DNA of 64,000 bases. Origin: Thermodesulfovibrio aggregans. GTDB lineage: Bacteria; Nitrospirota; Thermodesulfovibrionia; Thermodesulfovibrionales; Thermodesulfovibrionaceae. The stretch is from positions 123,344-187,343 of the forward strand of contig NZ_BCNO01000003.1 of NCBI RefSeq assembly GCF_001514535.1, given 5' to 3'. The position numbers were made by a program, and so were the translations under genes. Positions 7,927-16,260 of the stretch are shown here, piece after piece. Position 1 is the first letter of the stretch. Each line of letters opens with the position of its first letter. A model generated the notes under the pieces. That model saw nothing but the letters and a program-made list of their open reading frames with translations, did not search any database and was not told the origin of the DNA.

Positions 7927-9822
7927 ATGAATTTTAAAATACTTTCCCTTTTAATTCCTTTACTCTTAATTTCATCAGTTTATGTTTTCTCTCTTCCACC
8001 TGTTCTTTCAACAGGTGATGGAGGAGAACTCATAACAGCCTCTTACGGATTTGGAATTCCCCATCCATCTGGTTATCCCCTTTATGTTCAGATAGGTAAA
8101 CTGTTCAGTTTCTTACCATTTGGAAATATTGGTATCAGAGTTGAGTTAATCTCAGTTTTTTTCTCAATATTTACACTTTCTGTTGTATATTTTATTATTT
8201 TTAAAATTTCAGGTCAAACCCGTGAAGCTCATTTAGCTGCAATTGCTTCAATTGTTTTTCTTGCATTTTCTTATTCATTTTTCGGACAGAGTATTGTTGC
8301 AAAGTTTTATACTTTAAATTCTTTTCTTGTCATGTTTTTATTACTTTTGGGGATAAAAATAATTTTAAATGGATATGACAGAAGAATTCAGTTTCTTACA
8401 TCATTTATTCTGGGACTCACTCTTTCAGCACATCATACAGGATTTATGATGATTGTTCCTCTTGTTCTCGTTGGAATTTTTTATTACAGAGATTTTTTAA
8501 AAAATTTGCCATTGAGTATTGTATTTTTTCTATTAGGTTTCTCATTAAACCTTTATCTTTACATAAGAGGCATTAAGGAGAATCTTTTCAGCATGATACC
8601 TGTTACTGATTGGGATTCTTTTTTGACAGTTTTCTTAAGAAAAAACTATGGAGCAGGCTCGTCTATCGATGTTACATCATCGGGTTTTGTTAATTTTTAC
8701 GGTTATATCTATGCTTTTAAAAACTATCTTTATCTTATTGAAAAAAATTTTACTCTGTTTTCCATACCTTTTTTCATTCTTGGTATTGTCTGGCTTTTTA
8801 AAAAGTCAAAAAAACTTTTTGTATTTATTTTAACATCCTTTTTTATCTACTCTATCTTTCTTGCAAAACTTACATTTTCACTACAAAATCCTGATAACCA
8901 TGAGCTTTATGTTATAGGGCATCAGTATTTTATTCCTTCCTATTCTATTTACTGCACCGTAATAGGCGCAGGATTATACTTTATTTACACCATCTTTGAA
9001 AAATTTGGCTTTTATTTTCTTAAAAGAATTGTGCCAATTATTTTAATTTTTTTCCCTTTATTAATGATTCTTGATAGACTTACTGATCAGCATCAGAGAT
9101 ACAACTATGTTCCCTATTCCCATACAAAGGAAATTTTCACATCTCTACCAGTTTCCTCCATTTATATGACCTATGGAGATAATCATGCCTTTCAGGGATG
9201 GTATTTAAAACTTGTTGGAAAATACAGAGAAGACATATGCCAAATAGTTCTCGACGATTACAAGACAATGCTCTGGGCACTTCAGGGATGTAAACCTTAC
9301 AGACTTTACAAAGGACTTTTCCCTGAGTTTTTTGGTGGAGACTTGATAGAGCTTACTAATAAATATCGATATTACTCAATTCTTGCTTTATCAGAAAAAC
9401 ATCCACTTTACACTGTGGTTGACAGTTATCCTTATTTTAGCTCTTTTATATATATAAGTAAATCAAATAATAAAAAAGAGTTTGATGAATTTTTCATTGA
9501 AAGAATGAAAAAAATCGAGCCCTTTATTAACTATAAAGATTGCCTAACTCACCGAACAGATGATTTATTCACTATCAAATTATGTAATTTTTCTACGATT
9601 GCATATCTTAGCATAGCAAAGGCATTTGAGGAATTATCTAACAACAGAGGAGATTTGACTTTCGATCAAAAAATAACTTACGGAGATATCAAAGCAACGT
9701 TTAGGATGAAAATTAAAATTAATAATGAAAATGAAAGATATATCAACATTTATAATGCTATCAGGAAATATAACAAAGAGGATAAATTTTATCTATCAGG
9801 AAAGGGAAATGAAAAAAATTAG
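7927..9822 (+). CDS. DUF2723-family polytopic glycosyltransferase-like protein
   Basis: A membrane protein of 631 residues with about 11-12 hydrophobic segments in its first two thirds and a soluble C-terminal part. The first periplasmic loop holds the DUF2723 signature (TGDGGELITAS, then PHPSGYPLY), seen in GT-C-fold enzymes that transfer sugars from polyprenyl-phosphate donors to protein or lipid. It lies just after the pilin gene and upstream of glycan genes, so pilin or surface glycosylation is plausible but unproven. It overlaps the next gene by 14 bases. Confidence 0.82.
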   Translation: MNFKILSLLIPLLLISSVYVFSLPPVLSTGDGGELITASYGFGIPHPSGYPLYVQIGKLFSFLPFGNIGIRVELISVFFSIFTLSVVYFIIFKISGQTREAHLAAIASIVFLAFSYSFFGQSIVAKFYTLNSFLVMFLLLLGIKIILNGYDRRIQFLTSFILGLTLSAHHTGFMMIVPLVLVGIFYYRDFLKNLPLSIVFFLLGFSLNLYLYIRGIKENLFSMIPVTDWDSFLTVFLRKNYGAGSSIDVTSSGFVNFYGYIYAFKNYLYLIEKNFTLFSIPFFILGIVWLFKKSKKLFVFILTSFFIYSIFLAKLTFSLQNPDNHELYVIGHQYFIPSYSIYCTVIGAGLYFIYTIFEKFGFYFLKRIVPIILIFFPLLMILDRLTDQHQRYNYVPYSHTKEIFTSLPVSSIYMTYGDNHAFQGWYLKLVGKYREDICQIVLDDYKTMLWALQGCKPYRLYKGLFPEFFGGDLIELTNKYRYYSILALSEKHPLYTVVDSYPYFSSFIYISKSNNKKEFDEFFIERMKKIEPFINYKDCLTHRTDDLFTIKLCNFSTIAYLSIAKAFEELSNNRGDLTFDQKITYGDIKATFRMKIKINNENERYINIYNAIRKYNKEDKFYLSGKGNEKN

Positions 9823-10435
9823 TTTATTCTTCACTACAACAATTTTGATAATGGTTCTACTTTTTTGCCTCAGACTTATTTTGCAGCAGAAAAATTTTAT
9901 TGCAGAAGCAAAGAAAGCTGAAAACCCTATTGAATCAATCAGATATTACGAAAGAGCTATTTTATCATACACGCCTTTAAGTCCCTACAATAAAAAAGCT
10001 ATAGGCGGAATCCTTGAGCAGTGTAAAAAGATTGAAAGTGATGAACAGAGACTTTACTGTTATGAAACATTAAGAAGTTCTCTTTATCAGATAAAAAGTT
10101 TTTATCAGCCATACAAAGAAGAAATTAGAAGAATAGAACCTTTAATTGCAGATCTTAAAGCATCTGAAATGATTAAATGGAAGTATAATAAACTTTCTGA
10201 AAAAGATTATAAAACTTTATATAGTTACCATATGGAAATTTTGAAATATGATGGCTCACCATCTATATTCTGGAGCTTTGTCTCTGTTTTCTCTCTTTTT
10301 GCATGGATTGGCTCGGTTTGTCTGATAATCATAAAAGGACTCAAAGTCCCCTTTGACAGGAAATATTTGATAACAGGTTCTGCAGGCTTCATAATTTTTT
10401 TCAGCCTCTGGGTTATAGGGCTTTATTTTGCATAG
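9809..10435 (+). CDS. Membrane protein of unknown function
   Basis: Not recognised as a named family. The 208-residue product has a membrane segment at about 5-25, a charged, mostly helical middle (about 30-140) with a YYERAILSYTPLSPYN stretch that recalls one TPR-like unit, and two C-terminal membrane segments (about 148-170 and 185-207). ATG 9809 is preceded by AGGAAAGGG and is preferred over upstream in-frame starts lying inside the DUF2723 gene. The four-base gap to the GT9 gene indicates one operon. A helper role for the DUF2723 enzyme is a guess. Confidence 0.6.
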   Translation: MKKISLFFTTTILIMVLLFCLRLILQQKNFIAEAKKAENPIESIRYYERAILSYTPLSPYNKKAIGGILEQCKKIESDEQRLYCYETLRSSLYQIKSFYQPYKEEIRRIEPLIADLKASEMIKWKYNKLSEKDYKTLYSYHMEILKYDGSPSIFWSFVSVFSLFAWIGSVCLIIIKGLKVPFDRKYLITGSAGFIIFFSLWVIGLYFA

Positions 10436-10438
10436 GCT

Positions 10439-11470
10439 ATGAAAGTTCTTATTCTACCTCTTTATGGGATAGGTGATACACTCATGACAACCCCAGCAAT
10501 TGAGGTTCTGAAAAAATCAATTGATTGCTGGATTGTGAATCTCTGCATGTTTAAAACTACCTATGAAGTTCTTAAAAATAATCCTTATATTGATGAACTT
10601 CTTTACTTTCCATTTCTTGAACGAGGTCTTTTAAATTCATTGAAATTTATTTCCTCTTTAGATAAATTTGATATGGCAATAAACTTTTATCCTTCAAATA
10701 GAAAGCAGTATAACATTCTAAGTTTTCTTACAGGAGCAAAATTCAGAATTGGACATAGATATATCAAGAGAGATCTTATTGAACTTAACTTTCTGAAGAA
10801 TAAAACTATAAAGGAAGATCCAAATCTTCATAATGTAGAGGAAAATCTGAGACTTCTTGAAATTCTGGGAATAAAAATAAACAAATATCCTGAAATGAGA
10901 ATCTACCTTCAGGAAGAAGAAATCAGTCAGGGACAGTTATTGGTAGAAAATCTTTCAAAAAGAGCAATCAAGGTTGGCATTCATACAGGGACAAGCAGTT
11001 TTAAAGGACACAGAGAGAGGAGATTGCCAGTACAAAAATTTCTGGAATTGATAAATAGTATGCCAGATATTGATTTTTTCCTCTTTGGCACCGATGAAGA
11101 AAAGCAGGAAAATGAATTTATATCTAAAAATGCAAAATACGGAAATGTAATTCTCATTCAAAATAAACCTATTCGTATGGTTGCATCAATAATTAAACAG
11201 ATGAATGCTTTTGTGTCAAATGACTCAGGACTCATGCATCTTGCAGCAGCTGTAGGCATACCAGTAGTAGCAATTTTCGGTCCTACGAATCCTGTTTGGG
11301 TAAGACCGTGGAAAGTGAAACATAAAATTGTCAGAATCGAACTTCCATGCTCACCCTGTTTTTATTATTCACCAAAACCTCTTAAGTGTGTTGCCGGATT
11401 AGATTTTAAGTGTTTGAAAGATATAGATGTTTCAATGGTTAAAGAGGCATTAATTCAGGTTATGATATAA
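10439..11470 (+). CDS. Glycosyltransferase family 9 (heptosyltransferase-like)
   Basis: GT-B fold enzyme of the ADP-heptose:LPS heptosyltransferase family, expected to act on the cytoplasmic face of the inner membrane. The N-terminus reads ILPLYGIGDTLMTTPA, the family's start motif. The C-terminal donor-binding block is FVSNDSGLMHLAAAVGIP followed by AIFGPTNP, both hallmarks. A cluster of cysteines (CSPCFYY, then KCVAGLDFKC) near the C-terminus is common in these enzymes. Length of 343 residues is normal. The exact sugar and acceptor cannot be deduced. Confidence 0.9.
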   Translation: MKVLILPLYGIGDTLMTTPAIEVLKKSIDCWIVNLCMFKTTYEVLKNNPYIDELLYFPFLERGLLNSLKFISSLDKFDMAINFYPSNRKQYNILSFLTGAKFRIGHRYIKRDLIELNFLKNKTIKEDPNLHNVEENLRLLEILGIKINKYPEMRIYLQEEEISQGQLLVENLSKRAIKVGIHTGTSSFKGHRERRLPVQKFLELINSMPDIDFFLFGTDEEKQENEFISKNAKYGNVILIQNKPIRMVASIIKQMNAFVSNDSGLMHLAAAVGIPVVAIFGPTNPVWVRPWKVKHKIVRIELPCSPCFYYSPKPLKCVAGLDFKCLKDIDVSMVKEALIQVMI

Positions 11471-11498
11471 TTTAAAGCTACTGAATTAGGAGAATTCC

Positions 11499-12230
11499 AT
11501 GAATAAAAGAGGATATCAAAAGTATTTAGAGGAGATTTATGATGGATATGGAATTAAAGGACTATTTACGAAAATAGCAAGAAAACACAAAAAATTGTTT
11601 AAGTTATATCTAAGATTGACTAACATTTCTGTAAAAAAGCTTACTGCAATTGATAATATTAATGAAGATAATTTAAAAGTACTTGATATAGGTTGCGGTA
11701 CAGGAAGCACCTTATTGTATATACATGAGTTTATCAATAAAAATGCTAAATTTTATGGTGTTGATCTTGAGAAAAATCAGTATTTACCAGACTTTGTTAA
11801 ATTTGAAATATGTGATATAGAGAATCAAAATTTACCTTTCGAAGATGAAAGTTTTGACATCGTTTTGTCAAACTTTGTGATAGAGCATTTACGAAAGCCT
11901 GAAAGATTATTTGAAGAAGCAAAAAGAGTCTTAAAAAAAGGAGGCTCTTTTTACTGTTCTACTGAATATTATGTTTCATTATTTACCCCAGATTACTGGA
12001 ATTTCTTTTCAGATCCTACCCATATCAGACCATGGACGAAAAGAGGTTTTTATGCATTAGCAAAAATAACGGGATTTGAAGTCTGTAGAATTGGAGTCAT
12101 AAGATGGTGGGAGTTTCTACCTTTACTACCCTTTTTTCCATTCCTAAATCTTGTTTCAAAATCCAATTTTTCATTTATACCTTACGAAATACCTGGTAGA
12201 ACAGTTTATATTATTGCAAGGAAACCATGA
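11499..12230 (+). CDS. Class I SAM-dependent methyltransferase
   Basis: Rossmann-fold methyltransferase of 243 residues. Motif I is VLDIGCGTGSTLLYI near residues 63-77, the acidic residue after strand two is in GVDLEKNQYL, and the later motif LSNFVIEHL plus RVLKKGGSFYCS completes the Methyltransf_11 pattern. The C-terminal third is hydrophobic and unique. A GGAG site precedes the ATG. The four-base overlap with the GT4 gene places it in the glycan operon, so a methylated sugar is a reasonable but unproven product. Confidence 0.88.
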   Translation: MNKRGYQKYLEEIYDGYGIKGLFTKIARKHKKLFKLYLRLTNISVKKLTAIDNINEDNLKVLDIGCGTGSTLLYIHEFINKNAKFYGVDLEKNQYLPDFVKFEICDIENQNLPFEDESFDIVLSNFVIEHLRKPERLFEEAKRVLKKGGSFYCSTEYYVSLFTPDYWNFFSDPTHIRPWTKRGFYALAKITGFEVCRIGVIRWWEFLPLLPFFPFLNLVSKSNFSFIPYEIPGRTVYIIARKP

Positions 12231-13291
12231 AAATCCTTCATCTTATCTATGACCACATAAACAACCCCTGGGTGGGCGGTGGAGGTGCTGTAAGGACTTA
12301 TGAGATTAATAAGAGGCTTGCAGAAAAAGGGCATGAGATTACCATAGTTTCAGGAAAATATCCAAAAGCAAAGGATTATGAAGAGGGAAATCTCAAATTT
12401 AAATTTGTTGGATATGATAAAAATTATGTTATAAGTGTGTTTTCATACGCATTTAAAGCTGTTAAATTTTTAAAGAAACATGCGAAAGAATACGATATTA
12501 TTATTGAAGATTTTGCACCGTGGAATCCTGTTTTTTCTAATTTTTTTCATAAAAAAGCAATATTACAGATTCATCATAAGGAGGGAATTAATATTTTTAA
12601 AAAATACTTTGTGGCAGGTCTGCCATTTTATTTGATTGAAAGTTTTTATCCTAAAAATTTTTCGTATGTAATTTCTGTATCTGAGGAAACTAAAAACAAA
12701 TTCAGAGTTGATGCAAAAGTTATCCCAAATGGAATCTCAAGTCATCTTCTCCACAAAGAAAGCAAAATATACGACTACATGGCCTTTATTGGAAGAATTG
12801 ATATTTATAACAAAGGATTAGATCTCCTCTTCGAAGCCGTAAGGCAGATAGAAGTTAACTTACTGATAGCTGGTAAAGGTAAAGATGAAAATAAACTTTT
12901 TGAAATTATTAAAGATTTGAATCTCACTAATGTCAAGTACATCGGTTTTTTATCTGAAGAAGAAAAAATACTGTTCATATCCAATGCAAAGTTTCTCATT
13001 ATGCCATCTCGTTTTGAAGGACAAGGCATTGTTGCACTTGAAGTTGCCGCCCTGGGTAAACCTCTTATTGTCAGCGATATCCCAGAACTTCGATATGTTG
13101 TTGAAAATGGCTTCGGAATTAGTTTCCGGTCTGGAGATGTAAAATCATTGAAGCAAGCAATTGAATATATGCTCAGTAATGAGACATTGATCATTGAAAT
13201 GGGCAAAAAGGGAAGGCAGTATGCAAGGCAGTTTACATGGGATAGAATTGCAGAGGAGTATGAAAGGTATTTGACAGAAAATCTGTTATAA
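12227..13291 (+). CDS. Glycosyltransferase family 4 / GT1-like
   Basis: GT-B glycosyltransferase of 354 residues. The N-terminal domain begins MKILHLIYDH and has the glycine-rich GGGGAVRTYEINKRL loop. The C-terminal donor-binding domain has FIGRIDIYNKGLDLLFEA, LLIAGKGKDE and the catalytic EX7E element in SRFEGQGIVALEVAALG. ATG overlaps the methyltransferase stop. Sugar specificity cannot be read from sequence, but the genes on both sides point to surface polysaccharide or glycoconjugate assembly. Confidence 0.88.
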   Translation: MKILHLIYDHINNPWVGGGGAVRTYEINKRLAEKGHEITIVSGKYPKAKDYEEGNLKFKFVGYDKNYVISVFSYAFKAVKFLKKHAKEYDIIIEDFAPWNPVFSNFFHKKAILQIHHKEGINIFKKYFVAGLPFYLIESFYPKNFSYVISVSEETKNKFRVDAKVIPNGISSHLLHKESKIYDYMAFIGRIDIYNKGLDLLFEAVRQIEVNLLIAGKGKDENKLFEIIKDLNLTNVKYIGFLSEEEKILFISNAKFLIMPSRFEGQGIVALEVAALGKPLIVSDIPELRYVVENGFGISFRSGDVKSLKQAIEYMLSNETLIIEMGKKGRQYARQFTWDRIAEEYERYLTENLL

Positions 13292-13297
13292 TTCATT

Positions 13298-13663
13298 ATG
13301 TTTAAATATGAACAAGATTCATTGATTAGGATAACAGAAAAACTAAAAAGAGTTTTATCTCATAGACTTAAAGCTGTTATTGCCTTCGGCTCAAAAGTAA
13401 GAGGAGACTTTAATGGAGAGTCTGATTTTGATGTTTTAGTCATTGTTGATGGTTTAACCATAGATGATGAAGTCAAAATTATTCAAATTTTTAGCAAAGA
13501 AGAGGACTTAACCGGAATTCCTTATGCACCAGTAATAAAATCTCTTGGAGTTTTTGAAAAAGAGAGAGAGTATAATACAGGTTTTTTTAGAAGTATTATG
13601 AGCGAGGGGGTATTTTTATATGACTCTATCAGCAGAGGAAAAGAAAGCACTTGCAGAGTATAG
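13298..13663 (+). CDS. MNT-type nucleotidyltransferase (antitoxin-like), module 1
   Basis: Minimal nucleotidyltransferase of 121 residues with the polymerase-beta motif GSKVRGDFNGESDFD (GS-x10-DxD). In MNT/HEPN systems the nucleotidyltransferase counteracts the HEPN RNase, in studied cases by adding AMP to it. The reading frame runs 44 bases into the following HEPN gene, typical of such pairs. It lies between the GT4 and flippase genes, so the pair looks like a cargo insertion in the glycan operon. That this pair is a functional toxin-antitoxin system is inferred. Confidence 0.82.
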   Translation: MFKYEQDSLIRITEKLKRVLSHRLKAVIAFGSKVRGDFNGESDFDVLVIVDGLTIDDEVKIIQIFSKEEDLTGIPYAPVIKSLGVFEKEREYNTGFFRSIMSEGVFLYDSISRGKESTCRV

Positions 13664-14036
13664 GCTAAAAAAGGCAAAAGATATTTTTGAAGAAGCAAAA
13701 TTCAATTTTGAAAATGATAGATATGGTACGTCTGTCAATAGGAGTTATTATGCAGTTCTTAATGCAGCAAGAGCCCTTTTGATTCTTAAAGGAGTTGACC
13801 CTGTAAGTCATAGTGGTTGCAAAACAATGCTTTCTCTTCACTTTGTAAAACCAGGGTTTATTGATGAGAAATTCATTGAGTATTTCAAAATTTTACTATC
13901 CAGACGAACTGATGTAGATTACGGAGACTTTGAAGAGATTAATAAAGATAAAGCTAAAGATTCCCTGGAAAAATCTTACGAATTTTTAACCATGGCTGAA
14001 AAACTGGTAAATGAGTTTATATCTCAACTAATATAA
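13620..14036 (+). CDS. HEPN-domain protein, module 1
   Basis: All-helical HEPN domain protein of 138 residues, partner of the preceding nucleotidyltransferase. It shows the long first helices (AEYRLKKAKDIFEEA), SVNRSYYAVLNAARALL and the RRTDVDYGDF element near residue 100, as in the PF05168-like HEPN group rather than the HepT/DUF86 group of modules 2 and 3. ATG 13620 has a GAGGGGG ribosome site. A strict RX4-6H motif is not obvious, so RNase activity is uncertain. The flippase ATG follows its stop directly. Confidence 0.78.
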   Translation: MTLSAEEKKALAEYRLKKAKDIFEEAKFNFENDRYGTSVNRSYYAVLNAARALLILKGVDPVSHSGCKTMLSLHFVKPGFIDEKFIEYFKILLSRRTDVDYGDFEEINKDKAKDSLEKSYEFLTMAEKLVNEFISQLI

Positions 14037-15209
14037 ATGCTTAAAGACATCTCCTCTGTTACACTTGCCTTTGTTTATGTGAATATTCTTGGCTATGTTT
14101 TTCATTCTGTTGTAAGCAGAAGTCTTGGACCTGCCGGTTATGGAGAGTTTATGGTTTTCTATTCATTTTTATTAACAATTGGCAATGTTACTGTTCTTCT
14201 TACAACTGTAAGTATAAAAACCATAATTGAAAACTATGAACGAAAGTATGATTTTTTAAGATCTCTGAGATTAGTTGCCATAGTTACTGGTGCATTGGTT
14301 GCTTTAGGTGTCTGCGCTTTTTCAAATTTTCTTAAAGATTTTTTGAATGTAACAAATTATTCTTACTTTTTTATTATTGCCCTGGCATGGTTTTTTATGT
14401 CTTTGCTCGCTGTGGAAAGAGGCTTTCTTCAGGCAACTGGCAGATTTCCAATTTTCGCCTTCTCTGGAGCATTGGAGCTAACAGTTAGATTAATTGCAGC
14501 ATTGGTGGCAATTTATGCTGGATTCAAAGTAGGAGGAATTATCTTTTCTACGGTTATTGGAGCACTCGTTGTATTAGTGATTCTTCTTAAGATTAATAAA
14601 AACATTATTGGTGAGAAAGCCCGATTAAATATAAAAAAAATGCTAACAATAGCTCTATATGCTTCTCCAACAGGTTTTTTTCTCTACGCTGATACAATTT
14701 TTGTAAAGAGAATCTTTGATGAACAAACTGCAGGACTTTATTCGGCAGTATCAATTGTAGGAAAAGTGCTTTTATGGTTTGTTCTGACAATTCTCGGGGT
14801 TTATTTCCCAAAATTTGTCCATTCAAAAAAAACAGAGTCTTTTAAAAAATTTGTATTGCAAATGTTTGGCATAGTAATCATATCTCAAGTAGCAGCTCAG
14901 ATAATCTGTTTTTTAATTGGTGAGCCTTTATTTTTGATGCTTTTTGGATCAAAGTTTGAACCTGCTTTAAAATTTCTCCCCATCTACTTTATCTCTCTTT
15001 TACCTCTTCTCTTTAATATGGTTTTTATAAGTATTGCTATTGCTTTAGAACGAGGGTTTCATATAATCTATGCACATCTTTTATTTTTTTATTCTGGATT
15101 TTTAGTATTACCTTTAAAAAACATCTCTGACTACTTAGCTTATATTTTTGGCATAAATGGAATTTTTGTTTTATTATATTTCTTGAATTTTAAGAAAGAA
15201 TTGAAATGA
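14037..15209 (+). CDS. Polysaccharide/lipid-linked oligosaccharide flippase (MOP superfamily)
   Basis: Polytopic inner-membrane protein of 390 residues with about 11-12 hydrophobic helices, including VVSRSLGPAGYGEFM in the first loop, a typical start for Wzx/MATE-like flippases. Such proteins move undecaprenyl-linked glycans to the periplasmic face. It ends in FKKELK. A diverged second copy of its last codons exists at 16177-16239 just before the next glycan gene, suggesting that it was originally adjacent to that gene. Confidence 0.82.
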   Translation: MLKDISSVTLAFVYVNILGYVFHSVVSRSLGPAGYGEFMVFYSFLLTIGNVTVLLTTVSIKTIIENYERKYDFLRSLRLVAIVTGALVALGVCAFSNFLKDFLNVTNYSYFFIIALAWFFMSLLAVERGFLQATGRFPIFAFSGALELTVRLIAALVAIYAGFKVGGIIFSTVIGALVVLVILLKINKNIIGEKARLNIKKMLTIALYASPTGFFLYADTIFVKRIFDEQTAGLYSAVSIVGKVLLWFVLTILGVYFPKFVHSKKTESFKKFVLQMFGIVIISQVAAQIICFLIGEPLFLMLFGSKFEPALKFLPIYFISLLPLLFNMVFISIAIALERGFHIIYAHLLFFYSGFLVLPLKNISDYLAYIFGINGIFVLLYFLNFKKELK

Positions 15210-15228
15210 ATGCCGTTGTAATCTTTAT
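15145..15228 (+). repeat. Left copy of ungapped direct repeat flanking MNT/HepT module 2
   Basis: This segment covers the flippase C-terminus plus a decayed start of the next glycosyltransferase. It aligns without gaps, at exactly 1032 bp offset, with 16177-16260 and differs at roughly a dozen positions by eye. From ATG 15206 it translates MNAVVIF then soon stops, paralleling MSALVIL of the intact GT2 gene. It is best read as one side of a duplicated junction created when the module arrived. Confidence 0.75.
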
Positions 15229-15252
15229 CAACTTAAGTACATGAGCAGGACG

Positions 15253-15675
15253 TTAATTATTGTTTTTAATAATTGAAAGAAAATGATTTTTGATTTTCTC
15301 TATATCTTTTAAATTTTTCTTCAAAATACCATAAATGATATTATCGTCAATTTTGTCATAGCTGTGAACAATGATATTTCTCAACCCAATCATCTTGTCA
15401 ATTATTTTTAAAAAATCTGAGGGAAATAAATTATTTTCATGGAGTATCTCAAAAACTTCTCTATTTGTTGATGGCTCTTTAAGTTTTTTCCTGGATATCA
15501 AAATCTAAGCTATATCAATTATAGCTTCAATTATTTTATGCAGATTCCTCTCTACTATGTCTTTAGCTCTCCATGAGGATTTATATTGTTTTAAATTACT
15601 GATCTCTGAGTTAATTTCTCTTAATCTTTTTAAAGATTCTTCTATAAGTTCAATCTTTTTAATATATAATTCCAT
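15253..15675 (-). pseudogene. hepT (DUF86) interrupted by an in-frame amber stop, module 2
   Basis: Two open frames in the same phase join into one HepT-like protein of about 140 residues. The first part (15675-15505) starts MELYIKKIELIEES and ends EAIIDIA at TAG 15505-15507. The second (15504-15253) continues with PSTNREVFEILHENN and carries the RX4HxY active site in GLRNIIVHSYDKID. A single change, for example CAG to TAG, explains the break. A TTG at 15499-15501 could allow reinitiation, but no ribosome site is seen. The first part overlaps the antitoxin gene by 17 bases. Probably a disabled toxin. Confidence 0.78.
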
Positions 15676-16108
15676 ATTTTTCAGCTCTAAATTTTTTAAG
15701 GAATGGTTTAAAATCTGAATACTCACGTATCACGAAGTTTTTGAATTCAAAATGTTCAACTTCTGACTTTTCATATATGCACACACCATTCAAAATTATA
15801 TTATGAAGAAGTTCTATAGAGACATATTTACTTCGCATATTTAAAACGCTTACCTCATTTGAAATTCCAAATTTTTTAAAAATTTTTGTGAATACGGATT
15901 CAATCTTTGAGATAAGTTCAAGAGCTTTCATTTCATCAACCCTGTGATTGGGAAGTATTGCTATGTCTATGTCACTTTCAGTTCTCAATTTGCCTTTCAG
16001 TATAGAACCATATAAATATATTGCCTCTATTTCAGTAGGAATATCATTAGGGGCTAATTCAGCAGGAATTTTTTCAATAATTTCCTCTAACACTATCATT
16101 TTTTTCAT
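15659..16108 (-). CDS. MntA-type nucleotidyltransferase antitoxin, module 2
   Basis: A 149-residue nucleotidyltransferase with the signature GSILKGKLRTESDIDIAI (GS-x10-DxD) near residues 34-51. It is the intact partner of the broken hepT downstream, which it overlaps by 17 bases. It lies on the strand opposite the surrounding glycan genes and within the region bounded by direct repeats, consistent with acquisition as a unit. In characterised MntA/HepT pairs the antitoxin AMPylates the tyrosine of the RX4HxY motif. Confidence 0.83.
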   Translation of the reverse strand: MKKMIVLEEIIEKIPAELAPNDIPTEIEAIYLYGSILKGKLRTESDIDIAILPNHRVDEMKALELISKIESVFTKIFKKFGISNEVSVLNMRSKYVSIELLHNIILNGVCIYEKSEVEHFEFKNFVIREYSDFKPFLKKFRAEKYGIIY

Positions 16109-16176
16109 ATTTTAATTATAGCAAAATTATTGAATTTGACTTTCAAATCAATTTCTTTTTTATGCTTTATCTCGTG

Positions 16177-16260
16177 TTTTTGGCATAAATGGAGTTTTTG
16201 TTTTATTATATTTCTTAAGTTTTAAAAAGGAGTTTAGATGAGTGCTCTTGTAATTTTGCC
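16177..16260 (+). repeat. Right copy of ungapped direct repeat flanking MNT/HepT module 2
   Basis: Partner of the repeat at 15145-15228. Before ATG 16238 it translates as the flippase tail FGINGVFVLLYFLSFKKEFR followed by a stop, nearly the same as the real flippase end. This shows that a second flippase terminus sits here without its gene body. After the ATG it forms the start of the functional GT2 gene. A good AAGGAG site lies within it. Confidence 0.75.

Noticed and set aside
13271-13292. TTGACA followed by TATAAT before MNT module 1
   Set aside because: The two boxes are only 10 bp apart, too short for a sigma-70 promoter. The TATAAT alone may still matter.
12805-13296. 163-codon minus-strand frame
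   Set aside because: It is antisense to the GT4 gene, whose motifs are clear; the translation looks like reverse-frame noise.
15505-15507. Stop in hepT as a selenocysteine or recoded codon
   Set aside because: The codon is TAG, not TGA, so tRNA-Sec cannot read it; no suppressor tRNA was seen.
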